In this document: piece by piece, positions 15,720 to 25,693 of the stretch | How positions within the stretch are numbered: position 1 is the first letter of the stretch | How the letters are laid out: each line of letters starts with the position of its first letter | Assembly (NCBI GenBank): GCA_017302635.1 | Contig: JAFLCX010000002.1 | Location: forward strand, 124,001 to 188,000 | DNA length: 64,000 nucleotides | From: Hyphomicrobiales bacterium | GTDB taxonomy: Bacteria > Pseudomonadota > Alphaproteobacteria > Rhizobiales > Beijerinckiaceae | Direction: 5' to 3' | Program-made: the position numbers and the translations under genes | The notes under the pieces: model-generated | The model's input: only the letters and a program-made list of their open reading frames with translations | Told to the model about the DNA's origin: nothing | Databases searched by the model: none

Positions 15720-16730
15720 TCAGATCAGCTTCGCCATCGCCACAGCCGTATCCGACATGCGGTTCGAGAAGCCCCATTCGTTGTCATACCACGAGAGCAC
15801 GCGCACGAATTTCTCGTCCATCACCTTGGTTTGATCCAGAGCGAAGGTCGAGGAGGCGGCATCGTGGTTGAAGTCCATCGAGACATTCGGCTGGTCGGTG
15901 ACGGCGAGAATGCCCTTGAGCGGCCCGCGCTTCGCGGCCTTGAGGATGGCGTCATTGATCTTCTCGACCGAGGTCTTGCGCTTGGCGATGAACTTGAAAT
16001 CCACCACCGAGACGTTGGGCGTCGGCACGCGGATCGAGGTGCCATCGAGGCGACCCTTGAGGTCCGGGATCACGAGGCCGATAGCCTTCGCCGCACCCGT
16101 GGAGGTCGGGATCATCGAAAGGGCCGCCGCGCGGGCGCGGTAGAGGTCCTTGTGCATGGTGTCGAGGGTCGGCTGATCACCGGTATAAGCGTGGATCGTG
16201 GTCATGAAGCCCTTGTCGATGCCCACGGCCTTGTGCAGCACGGCGACAACCGGCGCGAGGCAGTTGGTGGTGCAGGACGCATTCGAGACCACGAGATCGG
16301 CCTTGGTCAGCGAACCTTCATTGACACCGAACACGATGGTCTTGTCGGCGCCATCGCAGGGGGCGGAAACCAGCACGCGCTTGGCACCGGCGGTGAGGTG
16401 CGCGGCGGCCTTCTCCTTCGTGGTGAAGATGCCGGTGCATTCCATCGCGATGTCGACCTTCAGTTCCTTGTGCGGAAGCTGGGCCGGATCCTTGATGGCT
16501 GTGACCCGGATACGCTTGCCGGCGACAACAATGAAATCGCCATCAACTTCCACCGTGGCAGGGAAGCGACCGTGCACGCTGTCAAAGCGCAGCAGATGCG
16601 CGTTGGTGGCAACTGGGCCGAGATCGTTGATGCCCACGACCTCGATATCCTTGCGCTTCGATTCCACAATCGCGCGCAGGATGTTGCGACCGATGCGGCC
16701 AAAGCCGTTGATGAAAACCTTCGTCGTCAT
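15720..16730 (-). CDS. gap: Glyceraldehyde-3-phosphate dehydrogenase, type I
   Basis: 336 residues. Rossmann start [16 protein letters not shown], catalytic [13 protein letters not shown] with the nucleophilic cysteine, and the C-terminal [13 protein letters not shown]. It oxidises glyceraldehyde-3-phosphate to 1,3-bisphosphoglycerate; the kept aspartate in GINDLG suggests NAD use. It follows tkt by 55 bases and precedes the coiled-coil gene and pgk on the same strand. Confidence 0.96.
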   Translation of the reverse strand: MTTKVFINGFGRIGRNILRAIVESKRKDIEVVGINDLGPVATNAHLLRFDSVHGRFPATVEVDGDFIVVAGKRIRVTAIKDPAQLPHKELKVDIAMECTGIFTTKEKAAAHLTAGAKRVLVSAPCDGADKTIVFGVNEGSLTKADLVVSNASCTTNCLAPVVAVLHKAVGIDKGFMTTIHAYTGDQPTLDTMHKDLYRARAAALSMIPTSTGAAKAIGLVIPDLKGRLDGTSIRVPTPNVSVVDFKFIAKRKTSVEKINDAILKAAKRGPLKGILAVTDQPNVSMDFNHDAASSTFALDQTKVMDEKFVRVLSWYDNEWGFSNRMSDTAVAMAKLI

Positions 16731-16785
16731 GTCCGTCTCCTTAGAAATCGGGGGAGGGTGCCGCGCGAGGCGCCACCCGGAAATC

Positions 16786-18768
16786 TCAGCGCTTCAGCGC
16801 TGCTTTCGCCTTGGCGGCGACCGCCTCGGCTGTGATGCCGAAATGCGCGAAAACCTTGCCCGCCGGGCCGGAAGCACCAAAGCCTTCCATGCCGACAAAC
16901 AGGCCATCCGAACCGATGATCGCATCCCAGCCCTGCCGCACAGCGGCCTCAATGCCGATTTTCACTTTCGTGCGGCCGATGATCTTCTTGCGGTAGCTTT
17001 CGGGCTGAGCCGCGAACCGCTCGAAGCACGGCACCGAAACCACGCGGGCGAGAATGCCATCGGCGAGCAGCAGCGAGCGCGCCTTCATCGCGAGAGAGAC
17101 TTCAGAGCCCGAAGCAAACAGGGTGACATCCGCCTTGCCATCGGCTTTTGCGATCTCGTAAGCGCCGAAGGCGGTGAGGTTCTTCGCACCTGCATCCTGC
17201 CGGATCTGCGGCAGGTTCTGGCGGGTCAGGGCCAGCACCGAGGGGCGGTTCTTGGTCGAAAGCGTCAGCTCCCAGGCTTCCGCTGTTTCGGTTAGGTCGC
17301 AGGGGCGATAGACATCGAGATTGGGGATTGCGCGCAGCGAAGCCACATGCTCCACTGGCTGGTGGGTCGGGCCATCCTCGCCCACGCCGATGGAATCATG
17401 CGTCATCACATAGGCGACGCGGATGCCCATCAGGGCCGAGAGGCGGATCGAGGGGCGGCAATAATCCGAAAAGACGAGGAACGTGCCGCCGGCCGGAATG
17501 ACGCCGCCATGCAGGGCGAGGCCGTTCATCGCGGCCGCCATGCCGTGCTCGCGGATGCCGTAATGGATGAACTGGCCGCCATAATGGCCGGCGGTGATCA
17601 CACCCATCGCCTTTGTCTTGGTGTTATTCGAGCCCGTGAGGTCCGCCGAGCCGGAGATCATTTCCGGCATCACGGGCTGGAGTGCTTCCAGCACAAGCTG
17701 GCTGGCGCTGCGTGTCGCGATTTCCGGCTTCTTGGCGATGGCTTCGGCTTTCACGGCGCGGATGGCCTTGGCAAAGCCTTTCGAGAGGTCGCCTGCCATC
17801 ACACGGTTGAATTCGGCGGCCAGTTTCGGCTTGGCGGCGAGTTTCGCAGCCCAGGCCTTGCGCTCGACGGCCGAGCGCTGGCCGGCCTTGGCCCAGAGCT
17901 TCTGGATTTCGGCCGGAATGACGAATGGCGCATGCGGCCAGCCGAGCTTTTCGCGCGCGCCGGAAATCTCAGTCGGGTCAGTCAGCGCGCCATGCGCGGT
18001 CGAGGTGCCGGCTTTGGTTGGCGCGCCGAAACCGATGATGGTCTTCGCTGCAATGAGCGACGGGCGATCGGATTTCTTCGAGCGCAGGATCGCGGCCGAA
18101 ATCGCTTCCGGGTCATGACCATCGATCGCTTCTACCCGCCAGCCGGAGGCCTCGAAGCGCTTCAACTGGTCGGTCTGGTCGGTGATCGAGACCGGGCCAT
18201 CGATCGAGATGCCGTTATCGTCGAAAAACACCACCAGACGGTTGAGCTTCAGGTGCCCCGCGAGCGTGATCGCTTCCTGGCTGATCCCTTCCATCAGGCA
18301 GCCATCGCCCGCGATCACATAGGTGTAGTGATCGACGAGGCCCTTGAAGCGCGCCGCGAGGTTGCGCTCCGCGATCGCCATGCCGACGGCATTCGCGAGG
18401 CCCTGGCCCAAAGGACCGGTCGTGGTCTCGACGCCGGGAAAATGGCCATATTCCGGGTGGCCAGCGGTCTTGAAGCCCAACTGACGGAAATTCTTGATCT
18501 CGTCGATTGTCGCGCCGGGAACGCCGAGCAGGTGCATCAGCGCATAGATCAGCATCGAGCCATGCCCGGCCGAGAGCACGAAACGGTCGCGGTCCTGCCA
18601 ATGCGGGTCGCCGGCATCGAACTTGATGTGGTCGCGGAACAGAACCGTCGCGATATCGGCGGCACCCATGGGAAGGCCGGAATGGCCCGATTTCGCGGCC
18701 GCAACCGCATCCATAGCCAGAGCGCGAATGGCGTTCGCCATCGCGTCATGCTCACGACGAGCAATCAT
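16786..18768 (-). CDS. tkt: Transketolase
   Basis: 660 residues, full length. Features: [20 protein letters not shown], the thiamine diphosphate motif [13 protein letters not shown] to FFDDNGIS, the active-site glutamate in [14 protein letters not shown], and [17 protein letters not shown]. It shifts two-carbon units between sugar phosphates in the non-oxidative pentose phosphate pathway. It is first in the tkt-gap-orf-pgk operon, whose promoter should lie in 18769-19062. Confidence 0.95.
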   Translation of the reverse strand: MIARREHDAMANAIRALAMDAVAAAKSGHSGLPMGAADIATVLFRDHIKFDAGDPHWQDRDRFVLSAGHGSMLIYALMHLLGVPGATIDEIKNFRQLGFKTAGHPEYGHFPGVETTTGPLGQGLANAVGMAIAERNLAARFKGLVDHYTYVIAGDGCLMEGISQEAITLAGHLKLNRLVVFFDDNGISIDGPVSITDQTDQLKRFEASGWRVEAIDGHDPEAISAAILRSKKSDRPSLIAAKTIIGFGAPTKAGTSTAHGALTDPTEISGAREKLGWPHAPFVIPAEIQKLWAKAGQRSAVERKAWAAKLAAKPKLAAEFNRVMAGDLSKGFAKAIRAVKAEAIAKKPEIATRSASQLVLEALQPVMPEMISGSADLTGSNNTKTKAMGVITAGHYGGQFIHYGIREHGMAAAMNGLALHGGVIPAGGTFLVFSDYCRPSIRLSALMGIRVAYVMTHDSIGVGEDGPTHQPVEHVASLRAIPNLDVYRPCDLTETAEAWELTLSTKNRPSVLALTRQNLPQIRQDAGAKNLTAFGAYEIAKADGKADVTLFASGSEVSLAMKARSLLLADGILARVVSVPCFERFAAQPESYRKKIIGRTKVKIGIEAAVRQGWDAIIGSDGLFVGMEGFGASGPAGKVFAHFGITAEAVAAKAKAALKR

Positions 18769-19062
18769 CGGCAGTCCTGCTTTCTGTCATCTTATATCCC
18801 GCGCGGGTGCTGTTAGCAGCCTCGACCCGCCTGTCAATCGGAACTGCCGACACCGTGGCGCAAAAATGCGTCGAAGCGGTATCGAGTGCGGCTTTTCAAG
18901 GGGAAAACGCTCACGAGGGTGTGAGAAAGACCCCACAAAGTCTCGATCAGGATCACAAAAACATGCCGCGGCGATTGATTGGCCAGTGATGCGGATCAGC
19001 GCCTAGCTTTCCGGTCATGACGACGGGGTTGGCCCGCCGCCAAACCCAGATGGAGAATGACC

Positions 19063-19284
19063 ATGAACAAGATTGCTGTTTCGATCCTCGCCCTCGGTGC
19101 CGCTCTGGCGACCCCGGCTCTCGCGAATGAAGCTGTGCACAATGGCCAGCGCGTCACCACCGCCTCGGTTGCGCCGGGCGAGGTTGTCGCTCCGGCCGCG
19201 ATTGCCGGCACGCTGTCTTTCTCTTCCGGCGCTGATCGCGGTGCCGCGATCGACCCGGCCCGCTCAGCCTTCAGCGGCAAGTGA
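19063..19284 (+). CDS. Small secreted protein, function unknown
   Basis: 73 residues: signal peptide MNKIAVSILALGAALATPALA cut near ALA-NEA, then about 50 residues without cysteines, ending AIDPARSAFSGK. Expected in the periplasm or outside. Start at ATG 19063 because GGAGA sits 6 bases upstream; an ATG two codons earlier is too close to that site. It sits alone between tkt (divergent) and a DUF465 gene (convergent). No family recognised. Confidence 0.65.
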   Translation: MNKIAVSILALGAALATPALANEAVHNGQRVTTASVAPGEVVAPAAIAGTLSFSSGADRGAAIDPARSAFSGK

Positions 19285-19403
19285 GCTCGATATAACGCGT
19301 CCGAAACAATTGCCCGGGCGGAAATAGACTGCCACGACAAGACAACAGGACCCGGCCCGAGGCGCGAGCTTCGGGGCGGGCCTTGCCGTTGGGCAACAAG
19401 ACG

Positions 19404-19598
19404 TTAGTGAAGCAGGTGTTTCTCCGGGGGTTTCCCGGTTCGTAAACGCGTAATTTCGTCTTTGAGAACAAGCTTTTGCCGCTTGATCGACGCGATACGA
19501 ACGTCGTTCTTGTTGGCATGTGCGAGCTCCGATCTGAGCTCGTCGTCCAGAGCACGATGTTTCCGCTCAAGCTGAGCGAGATGCGAACTTTGCGTCAT
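19404..19598 (-). CDS. DUF465 / YdcH-family small helical protein
   Basis: 64 residues starting MTQSSHLAQLERKHRALDDE and ending DEITRLRTGKPPEKH. The pattern L-x-x-L-x-x-K-H-x-x-L-D-x-x-I/L and KxxKLxLKDEI is the DUF465 helical hairpin. Cytoplasmic, function unknown. The gene is divergent from a second family member 180 bases away. Confidence 0.82.
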   Translation of the reverse strand: MTQSSHLAQLERKHRALDDELRSELAHANKNDVRIASIKRQKLVLKDEITRLRTGKPPEKHLLH

Positions 19599-19777
19599 AC
19601 GCCGACACCTCCGTTTGTTATGCCGACTAAAGCGAGTGTGGCACATTGGCGGGCGTCCGCAAGTGGAATCGTCGCCCGTTGGCAAACGCCCTTAACGCGT
19701 GTGGACAACCCGAGGCTTCCGGGTTAACCAAATCGCGCTGGCTGCGTTACGAGCGGCTGACGAAACAGGATATTGCC

Positions 19778-19996
19778 ATGCGTGAGCCGCCGAGTGACGA
19801 GGAGCAGCAGCTCATTCGCAGCGAGGTTCATCGGCTCCAGATCGAGCATCGTGATCTTGATGCCGCGATTGCCGCCCTCGAGCAGCTTGGCTCGATGGAT
19901 CAGCTTCAGGTGCAGCGGCTCAAAAAGCGCAAGCTGCAACTCAAGGATCGGCTGATCGCGCTCAATGACCGGCTGACGCCTGACATTATTGCCTGA
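19778..19996 (+). CDS. DUF465 / YdcH-family small helical protein, second copy
   Basis: 72 residues: LIRSEVHRLQIEHRDLDAAI, then QVQRLKKRKLQLKDRLIALN, the same helical hairpin as its divergent neighbour but with only moderate identity. The start at ATG 19778 has AGGA upstream. Function unknown. It precedes purE by 110 bases, across a strong inverted repeat, so it is probably a separate unit. Confidence 0.82.
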   Translation: MREPPSDEEQQLIRSEVHRLQIEHRDLDAAIAALEQLGSMDQLQVQRLKKRKLQLKDRLIALNDRLTPDIIA

Positions 19997-20046
19997 GACA
20001 GGGCACGAATTCAGCACATCGTTGGATGATCCTTGCCAAATCGCCG

Positions 20047-20084
20047 CCTTTGGCCTAACCGGCTGTGCTTTCTCGGGCCAAAGG
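20047..20084 (+). promoter_or_regulatory. 9-bp perfect inverted repeat in the purEK leader
   Basis: CCTTTGGCC (20047-20055) and GGCCAAAGG (20076-20084) flank a 20-base loop and end just before the purE Shine-Dalgarno sequence. This could be an operator or a leader hairpin. It has no T-run and so is not a terminator. Confidence 0.5.
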
Positions 20085-20106
20085 CCCCTTGGAGGAGGCG
20101 GAACGC

Positions 20107-20601
20107 GTGGCCAAGCCAGTTCCCCCGGTCGCGATCATCATGGGCAGCCAATCGGATTGGCCGACCATGAGGCACGCCGCCGAAAGTCTGGATGCTTTGG
20201 GTGTGGCCTATGAGGCCAAGATCGTCTCAGCTCACCGCACGCCGGCACGGTTGTTCGAATTCGCCCGCTCGGCCCGATCGAAGGGTTACAAGGTGATCAT
20301 CGCCGGCGCAGGCGGAGCTGCACACCTGCCGGGTATGACTGCGTCGATGACAACCTTGCCCGTGCTGGGTGTGCCGGTGGAATCAAAAGCCCTTTCGGGC
20401 CAGGATTCGCTGCTCTCGATCGTGCAGATGCCGGGCGGAGTTCCGGTCGGCACCCTCGCGATCGGCAAGCCGGGCGCGGTGAATGCCGGGCTGATGGCGG
20501 CGCAGATTCTTGCGCTCAATGATGCGGCACTCTCGGATCGCATCGATGCATGGCGTGAGAAGCAGACCAATGCCGTGGCCGAGTCGCCGAAGGACGAGTG
20601 A
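20107..20601 (+). CDS. purE: N5-carboxyaminoimidazole ribonucleotide mutase
   Basis: 164 residues. Class I PurE motifs: [40 protein letters not shown] and [14 protein letters not shown]. It converts N5-CAIR to CAIR in purine synthesis. The GTG at 20107 is chosen because a GGAGGAGG site lies 8-16 bases before it; GTG 20065 in the same frame falls inside the leader hairpin. Its TGA overlaps the ATG of purK. Confidence 0.94.
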   Translation: MAKPVPPVAIIMGSQSDWPTMRHAAESLDALGVAYEAKIVSAHRTPARLFEFARSARSKGYKVIIAGAGGAAHLPGMTASMTTLPVLGVPVESKALSGQDSLLSIVQMPGGVPVGTLAIGKPGAVNAGLMAAQILALNDAALSDRIDAWREKQTNAVAESPKDE

Positions 20602-21677
20602 TGCTCCCTCCGGGTTCGACAATCGGTATTCTGGGAGGCGGGCAGCTCGGCCGCATGCTGGCGATCGCGGCTGCAAGGCTCGGATTTCACTGCCATATTT
20701 ATTGCCCTGAACCGGAAAGTCCCGCCTTCGAGGTTGCTTCAGCCCATACTCTCGCGGCGTATGAGGATGAAGCCGCGCTCGCCGCTTTTGCGAAAGGCGT
20801 GCAAGTTGTGACGCTTGAATTCGAGAATGTCCCGGTTGAAACCTTGCGGTTTCTCGAGGCGCGCGTGCCGGTTGCACCCTCATCGGGCGCGCTCGAAATC
20901 GCCCAGGACCGTCTGGCCGAAAAAACATTCGCCGAGAGACTAGGCCTGAGAACCGCGCCCTTTGCGGACATCGCTTCGGTCGAATCCCTGCACTCGGCTC
21001 TCGATATGATCGGCCTTCCCGCCATCCTCAAGACCCGCCGTTTCGGCTATGATGGCAAGGGGCAGGTGAAAATCGTGACGCGTGAGGGTGCCGCATCCGC
21101 CTTTCAGGCGTTGCGAGACTCACCGGCCATTCTTGAGGGGTTTGTCCGGTTCTCGCGTGAGGTGTCGGTGATTGCGGCGCGCACGGTGTCAGGCGAATTC
21201 GTCGCCTTCGAGGTCACCGAGAACGAACACCGCAACCATATCCTCGATCGTTCGATGGTTCCGGCCCGCATCGGCGAGAGAGCATGCGGGGCGGCGATGG
21301 ATGCCGCCCGGAAAATCGGCGATGGTCTGGGCTATGTGGGAACTTTCGCAGTCGAGTTTTTTGTGGTCGGCGACGGCGATGCGGAGGATGTCGTTGTCAA
21401 CGAGATCGCACCGCGCGTGCACAATTCCGGTCACTGGACGATAGACGGTGCGGTGACATGCCAGTTCGAGCAGCATATCCGCGCGATTTGCGGGTGGCCT
21501 CTGGGGAGCGCCCGGCGTCGTGAGCGCGTCGAGATGATCAATCTGGTGGGCGCCGATATGGAGCTTTGGGCCGAGCTTGCAGCCCAGCCTGCAACCAAGA
21601 TGCACCTTTATGGCAAATCGGAGACGCGTCGGGGGCGCAAAATGGGGCACGCGACGCGCCTGCTGGGCAATCCCTGA
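20598..21677 (+). CDS. purK: 5-(carboxyamino)imidazole ribonucleotide synthase
   Basis: 359 residues, ATP-grasp enzyme: [20 protein letters not shown] at the start, [26 protein letters not shown], and [20 protein letters not shown] with catalytic residues. It uses ATP and bicarbonate to make N5-CAIR, the substrate of PurE. Translationally coupled to purE by a 4-base overlap. Confidence 0.95.
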   Translation: MMLPPGSTIGILGGGQLGRMLAIAAARLGFHCHIYCPEPESPAFEVASAHTLAAYEDEAALAAFAKGVQVVTLEFENVPVETLRFLEARVPVAPSSGALEIAQDRLAEKTFAERLGLRTAPFADIASVESLHSALDMIGLPAILKTRRFGYDGKGQVKIVTREGAASAFQALRDSPAILEGFVRFSREVSVIAARTVSGEFVAFEVTENEHRNHILDRSMVPARIGERACGAAMDAARKIGDGLGYVGTFAVEFFVVGDGDAEDVVVNEIAPRVHNSGHWTIDGAVTCQFEQHIRAICGWPLGSARRRERVEMINLVGADMELWAELAAQPATKMHLYGKSETRRGRKMGHATRLLGNP

Positions 21678-21781
21678 GCGGTTCAACTCCGCCCGGAAAT
21701 TTGACCGAAATTTTGGTTCGGCGATCGTGGACAAGCCAAAAGAGCTATGTTAAACGCGCGCCCTTATCAGTCAGGTCATCT

Positions 21782-21800
21782 GGGGAAAACGTATTTCCCC
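21782..21800 (+). promoter_or_regulatory. Perfect 7-bp hairpin in the rpsU leader
   Basis: GGGGAAA-ACGTA-TTTCCCC lies 28 bases in front of the rpsU start codon. It may stabilise the mRNA or serve as an autoregulatory site. Only three Ts follow in scattered form, so termination is unlikely. Confidence 0.45.
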
Positions 21801-21827
21801 TCATCTTTCTATCAGGGCGGAGCAAAC

Positions 21828-22058
21828 GTGCAGGTTCTCGTTCGTGACAACAATGTCGATCAGGCGCTGCGGGCGCTGAAGAAAAAAATGCAGCGTGAAG
21901 GCATCTTCCGCGAGATGAAGCTTCGTGGCCATTACGAGAAGCCCTCCGAGAAGAAAGCCCGCGAAAAGGCGGAAGCCGTGCGCCGGGCGCGGAAGCTCGC
22001 GCGCAAGCGCATGCAGCGTGAGGGCCTGATTGCCGCAGCACCGAAGAAGGTGAAGTAA
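21828..22058 (+). CDS. rpsU: 30S ribosomal protein S21
   Basis: 76 residues: [20 protein letters not shown], then [20 protein letters not shown] and a basic tail [18 protein letters not shown]21 binds the 16S rRNA 3' domain and helps start-codon recognition. The start is GTG at 21828 with GGAG 6 bases before it; upstream codons in frame are leader. A terminator follows at 22091. Confidence 0.95.
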   Translation: MQVLVRDNNVDQALRALKKKMQREGIFREMKLRGHYEKPSEKKAREKAEAVRRARKLARKRMQREGLIAAAPKKVK

Positions 22059-22090
22059 CCTTCTTTTTGCTGTATATGTGCGAAAGCTTG

Positions 22091-22118
22091 GAGCGTCCGG
22101 CATACGGGCGCTCTTTTT
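22091..22118 (+). terminator. Terminator after rpsU
   Basis: GAGCGTCCG-GCATA-CGGGCGCTC (one G-U pair) followed by TTTTT, 33 bases after the rpsU stop. Confidence 0.88.
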
Positions 22119-22138
22119 GTTCAGGGTCGAGGTCGCCG

Positions 22139-23017
22139 ATGATGTCTCTTTCGATCGCCAGCACCAGAGAGGTGTTGCGAGGTTCGCAGGCCTCTGCATG
22201 GCGCGCCGCCATCGTTCTGGCGATCGGCCTTGGACTCGCGGCCTGCGAAACCGTGGGCGGTCTTTCAAACCCCGGTGTTGCGGAAATTGATGATCCGTCG
22301 GCCGCACCCGCGCAGCAGGCCAATATCGCGTCGCTGAGCGACGTGATCCGCCGCAATCCGAATGATCCGCAGGCTTACAACACCCGCGGTGTGGCCTTTG
22401 CCCGTTCCGGGCGCTTCACCGAAGCGATCGCTGATTTCAGCCGTGCGTTGCAGATCAACCCGAATTATGCCGCGGCTTACACCAATCGTGGCCTCGCACA
22501 CCGGCAGGGCGGTCGCGCCGCGGAGGCGCTGGCGGATTTCAACCGCGCCGTGGCGGCCGAACCGAATTACTACCCCGCCTATCTCGCGCGCGGGAATCTC
22601 TACCGCTCGCAGGGCAATCACGGGCAGGCGGTTGCCGATCTCGGTCAGGTCATCCGTCTCTACCCGGAAGGTGCCGAGGCATTCCACGGGCGTGGCCTTG
22701 CCTATCAGAGCCAGGGACAGCACAATCTTGCGCTTTCGGATTTCGATGCCGCGATTGACCGGAACCCCTATGTTGCGCCGCCCTATCAGGCGCGCGGGCA
22801 GAGCCTGCTTGTGGTTGGCAAGGTTGATCAGGCGCTCGAGGATTTCAACGCCGCACTCAATGTCGACAATCGCAATGCCGATAGCTGGGCTCTGCGGGGC
22901 GTCGCGCTCAACCGGCAGGGCAAGAAGACCGATGCCGCCGAGAGTTTCCAGCGCGCCATCGCGCTCGATCCGAACAACCGTGCGGCGCGTGAAGGCATGC
23001 GCGGCGGCGGATTCTGA
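22139..23017 (+). CDS. TPR-repeat lipoprotein (NlpI-like)
   Basis: About 292 residues. A lipobox LGLAAC ends the signal peptide near residue 36, so the mature protein is lipid-anchored in the envelope. From about residue 70 onward there are six or more TPR repeats, each with the A-x-x-x-F-x-x-A-I/L-x-x-N-P spacing (for example AYNTRGVAFARSGRFTEAIA). TPR lipoproteins such as NlpI and PilW are adaptors for peptidoglycan enzymes or outer-membrane assembly; the partner is not predictable. Start at the ATG pair 22139/22142, with GAGG upstream. Its TGA directly abuts the convergent hydrolase stop. Confidence 0.8.
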   Translation: MMSLSIASTREVLRGSQASAWRAAIVLAIGLGLAACETVGGLSNPGVAEIDDPSAAPAQQANIASLSDVIRRNPNDPQAYNTRGVAFARSGRFTEAIADFSRALQINPNYAAAYTNRGLAHRQGGRAAEALADFNRAVAAEPNYYPAYLARGNLYRSQGNHGQAVADLGQVIRLYPEGAEAFHGRGLAYQSQGQHNLALSDFDAAIDRNPYVAPPYQARGQSLLVVGKVDQALEDFNAALNVDNRNADSWALRGVALNRQGKKTDAAESFQRAIALDPNNRAAREGMRGGGF

Positions 23018-23827
23018 TCAGCGGATCTGGCTCAGCCAGGCGCGCACATCGGCATCTGGCCCCTGATTGTAACGGACCACGTGCGGTTGCCCCTCGTAAA
23101 GCTTGCGCGTGACGAGCGCCGGGTTGCCTGAAGCGGCGAGCCTTTCCGATTGCACCGGCGGGATCAGCGTATCCGCCGTTCCATGCAGGATGAGAACGGG
23201 CTCGTCGACTTGGCGGATGAAAAGGTCCGAGCGGAACTGGTCGATCAGCAGGCGTGAAACCGGCAGCCACGGATAGCTCAGCCGCGCTTGTTCGACGATG
23301 GAAAGATAGGGGCTATCGAGCACGACGGCTTTGGTTTTCACCTGCCGCGCGAGGTTCAGCGCCACACCGGAGCCGAGCGATTCGCCGAAGATCACGATAC
23401 GTTCAGGCGCGAATTGCTGCGCGAGATGCCGGTAGGCCAAGAGAGCATCCGCGTGCAGCGCCATCTCGGTTGGTGCACCGCCCGAGCCGCCATAGCCGCG
23501 ATAGGACATGGCGAGAACGCCCGAACCATCGGCACTCATGATGCTGAAGCGCAGGGCGCGGCGCGAAAGGCCGTTTGCATTGCCGTGAAAGTAGAGGAAA
23601 ACCGGAGCATCATCCCGCTTCGGCGCAATCCACCAGCCGGAAAGCATGATTCCGTCCGGCGTGGTGAGAATCTGGCGACTGGCTTGCGGCAGATTATGAT
23701 CCGCCGGTTCCTGCCATTCCGGCGCAGTGCGATAGAGAAAGCTGCGCTGGAAGGCGGTCATATAGGCCGCGGCGCCGAGATAGGCGACTATCGCCAACCC
23801 GATTGCGATTCGCAGGAGGTGCTTCAT
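23018..23827 (-). CDS. Alpha/beta hydrolase (BEM46-like), membrane-anchored
   Basis: 269 residues. One N-terminal membrane helix (about 5-25), then VFLYFHGNANGLSRR with the oxyanion HGN, MSYRGYGGSGG, nucleophile elbow IFGESLGSGVA, VLILHGTADTLIP with the catalytic aspartate, and GQPHVVRY with the histidine. A serine hydrolase facing the periplasm; substrate unknown. It starts 16 bases after the pntB stop on the same strand and could be read from the pnt promoter. Confidence 0.85.
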   Translation of the reverse strand: MKHLLRIAIGLAIVAYLGAAAYMTAFQRSFLYRTAPEWQEPADHNLPQASRQILTTPDGIMLSGWWIAPKRDDAPVFLYFHGNANGLSRRALRFSIMSADGSGVLAMSYRGYGGSGGAPTEMALHADALLAYRHLAQQFAPERIVIFGESLGSGVALNLARQVKTKAVVLDSPYLSIVEQARLSYPWLPVSRLLIDQFRSDLFIRQVDEPVLILHGTADTLIPPVQSERLAASGNPALVTRKLYEGQPHVVRYNQGPDADVRAWLSQIR

Positions 23828-23843
23828 CAGTCCGCATCTGCGC

Positions 23844-25244
23844 TCAATGCGCGAGCGCTTTCACCACCTCTTCGGTGACTTTCTTGGCGTCGCCGAACAG
23901 CATCATGGTGTTGTCGCGGAAGAAGAGTTCGTTCTCGACGCCCGCATAGCCCGAACCCATGCCGCGCTTGATGAAAAGCACGGTTTTCGCCTTCTCGACA
24001 TCGAGCACCGGCATGCCGAAGATCGGCGAAGCGGGGTCTGTCTTGGCCGAGGGGTTCGTCACGTCATTCGCGCCGATCACGAAGGCGACGTCGGCCTGTG
24101 CAAACTCGTTGTTGATGTCTTCAAGCTCGAAGACTTCATCGTAAGGCACATTCGCTTCCGCCAGCAGCACGTTCATATGCCCCGGCATGCGGCCCGCGAC
24201 GGGGTGAATGGCGTATTTGACCTCAACGCCTTCCTTTTTCAGCGTATCGGCCATCTCGCGAAGCGCATGCTGTGCCTGCGCCTGCGCCATGCCGTAGCCC
24301 GGCACGATGATGACCTTCGAGGCGTTTTTCATGATGAAGCCCGCATCGTCGGCTGAGCCCTGTTTGACCGGGCGCTCTTCCTTGGCACCGCCCACTGCTG
24401 CTGTCTCGCCACCGAAACCGCCCAGGATCACCGAGATAAAGCTGCGGTTCATGCCTTTGCACATGATGTAAGAAAGAATCGCGCCCGAAGAGCCCACCAG
24501 CGCGCCCGTGATGATCAGCGCGAGGTTGCCCAATGTGAAGCCGATGCCGGCAGCAGCCCAGCCCGAATACGAGTTCAGCATCGAGACCACGACCGGCATG
24601 TCCGCGCCGCCGATCGGCACGATCAGCAGCACGCCGAGCGCGAGCGCCACGATCGTGATCATCCAGAACACGGCCCGGCTCTCGGTGCCGATGAAGATGG
24701 CGATCAGCACCAGCAGCAGCACGCCAAGGCCGATATTGATGGCGTGGCGCTGAGGCAGCATGATCGGCTTGCCGCTCATCCGCCCGTCGAGTTTCAGGAA
24801 GGCGACGACCGATCCGGTGAAGGTGAGGGCACCGATCGCGACGCCGAGGCTCATCTCGAAGAGGCTCGCGCCCTTGATCTTGCCGAGCGTGCCGATGCCA
24901 AAAGCCTGCGGGGCATAAAGGGCGGCCGCCGCCACGAACACGGCGGCGAGGCCGACCAGCGCATGGAAAAAGGCCACAAGCTGCGGCATTTTGGTCATCT
25001 CGACCTTTTTCGCCATGAAGGCGCCGATGCCACCGCCGATGGCCACGCCAAGAATCGCGAGGCCCCAGCCTGAAAAACCGGAGGGCGGCGAGAGCAGCAG
25101 CGTGGTGAGCGCGGCGATGCCCATGCCCACCATGCCGTAGATGTTGCCTTGGCGGGATGTGGAGGGGTGCGAGAGCCCGCGCAACGCGAGGATGAACAGC
25201 ACGCCCGAGGCGAGATAGAGCAGGTTGGCGATATTCGCGCTCAT
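23844..25244 (-). CDS. pntB: NAD(P) transhydrogenase subunit beta
   Basis: 466 residues. The N-terminal 250 residues form about nine membrane helices; the C-terminal domain III binds NADP(H): IVPGYGMAQAQAQ, HPVAGRMPGHMNVLL, FVIGANDVTNPSAK and FIKRGMGSGYAGVENELF. With PntAA and PntAB it couples hydride transfer from NADH to NADP+ to proton influx across the inner membrane. ATG 25244 is 4 bases after the pntAB stop. Confidence 0.95.
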   Translation of the reverse strand: MSANIANLLYLASGVLFILALRGLSHPSTSRQGNIYGMVGMGIAALTTLLLSPPSGFSGWGLAILGVAIGGGIGAFMAKKVEMTKMPQLVAFFHALVGLAAVFVAAAALYAPQAFGIGTLGKIKGASLFEMSLGVAIGALTFTGSVVAFLKLDGRMSGKPIMLPQRHAINIGLGVLLLVLIAIFIGTESRAVFWMITIVALALGVLLIVPIGGADMPVVVSMLNSYSGWAAAGIGFTLGNLALIITGALVGSSGAILSYIMCKGMNRSFISVILGGFGGETAAVGGAKEERPVKQGSADDAGFIMKNASKVIIVPGYGMAQAQAQHALREMADTLKKEGVEVKYAIHPVAGRMPGHMNVLLAEANVPYDEVFELEDINNEFAQADVAFVIGANDVTNPSAKTDPASPIFGMPVLDVEKAKTVLFIKRGMGSGYAGVENELFFRDNTMMLFGDAKKVTEEVVKALAH

Positions 25245-25248
25245 CGTC

Positions 25249-25671
25249 TCAGCCCTTCTTCTTGTACATGGCGAGCATGCGGCTGGTGACGAGGAAGCCA
25301 CCAAAGATGTTCACGCTGGCGAGGATCAGCCCGATGAAGCCGAAGAGCCGAGCCGAGCCCGAACCATCGGTAAGCAGCGGCACGCCGACCGAAAGCAACG
25401 CGCCGACCACGATCACCGAGGAAATCGCGTTGGTCACCGACATCAGCGGGGTGTGCAGGGCCGGCGTCACCGACCAGACCACGTAATAGCCGACGAAGAT
25501 GGCGAGAACGAAAATCGCAAACTGGAAGACTGTGGCATCCACCGCGCCACCTGTGGCAGCGGAAGCAGCCGCCCCGCCGGCCTGCGCGAGCCTTTCAGCG
25601 GCCGCGAGCGCGGCATCGGCGGCAGCTTTGGCGGCCTGCGCCTGTTCGAGGATCTGTTGCGGCGTCGACAT
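25249..25671 (-). CDS. pntAB: NAD(P) transhydrogenase subunit alpha, membrane part
   Basis: 140 residues. An alanine-rich N-terminal helix is followed by three to four membrane helices with [20 protein letters not shown], the conserved PntA domain II. The alpha subunit is split into two genes, as is usual in alphaproteobacteria. Lies 22 bases after pntAA. Confidence 0.93.
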   Translation of the reverse strand: MSTPQQILEQAQAAKAAADAALAAAERLAQAGGAAASAATGGAVDATVFQFAIFVLAIFVGYYVVWSVTPALHTPLMSVTNAISSVIVVGALLSVGVPLLTDGSGSARLFGFIGLILASVNIFGGFLVTSRMLAMYKKKG

Positions 25672-25693
25672 GTTGCCCCCTTATCCGACCGGG

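Noticed and set aside
11741..18768. Calvin-cycle (cbb) operon
   Set aside because: tkt, gap, pgk and fba are present but no rubisco, phosphoribulokinase or cbbR; glycolysis/pentose phosphate explains them.
13974..18816. Long plus-strand frames opposite pgk, gap and tkt
   Set aside because: These are shadows of three highly conserved enzymes; no ribosome binding sites or domain features were seen.
18894..18903. Second sigma-32 -35 element (CCCCTTGAAA on the minus strand) before tkt
   Set aside because: No CCCCAT-like -10 at the right distance; only the -35 matches.
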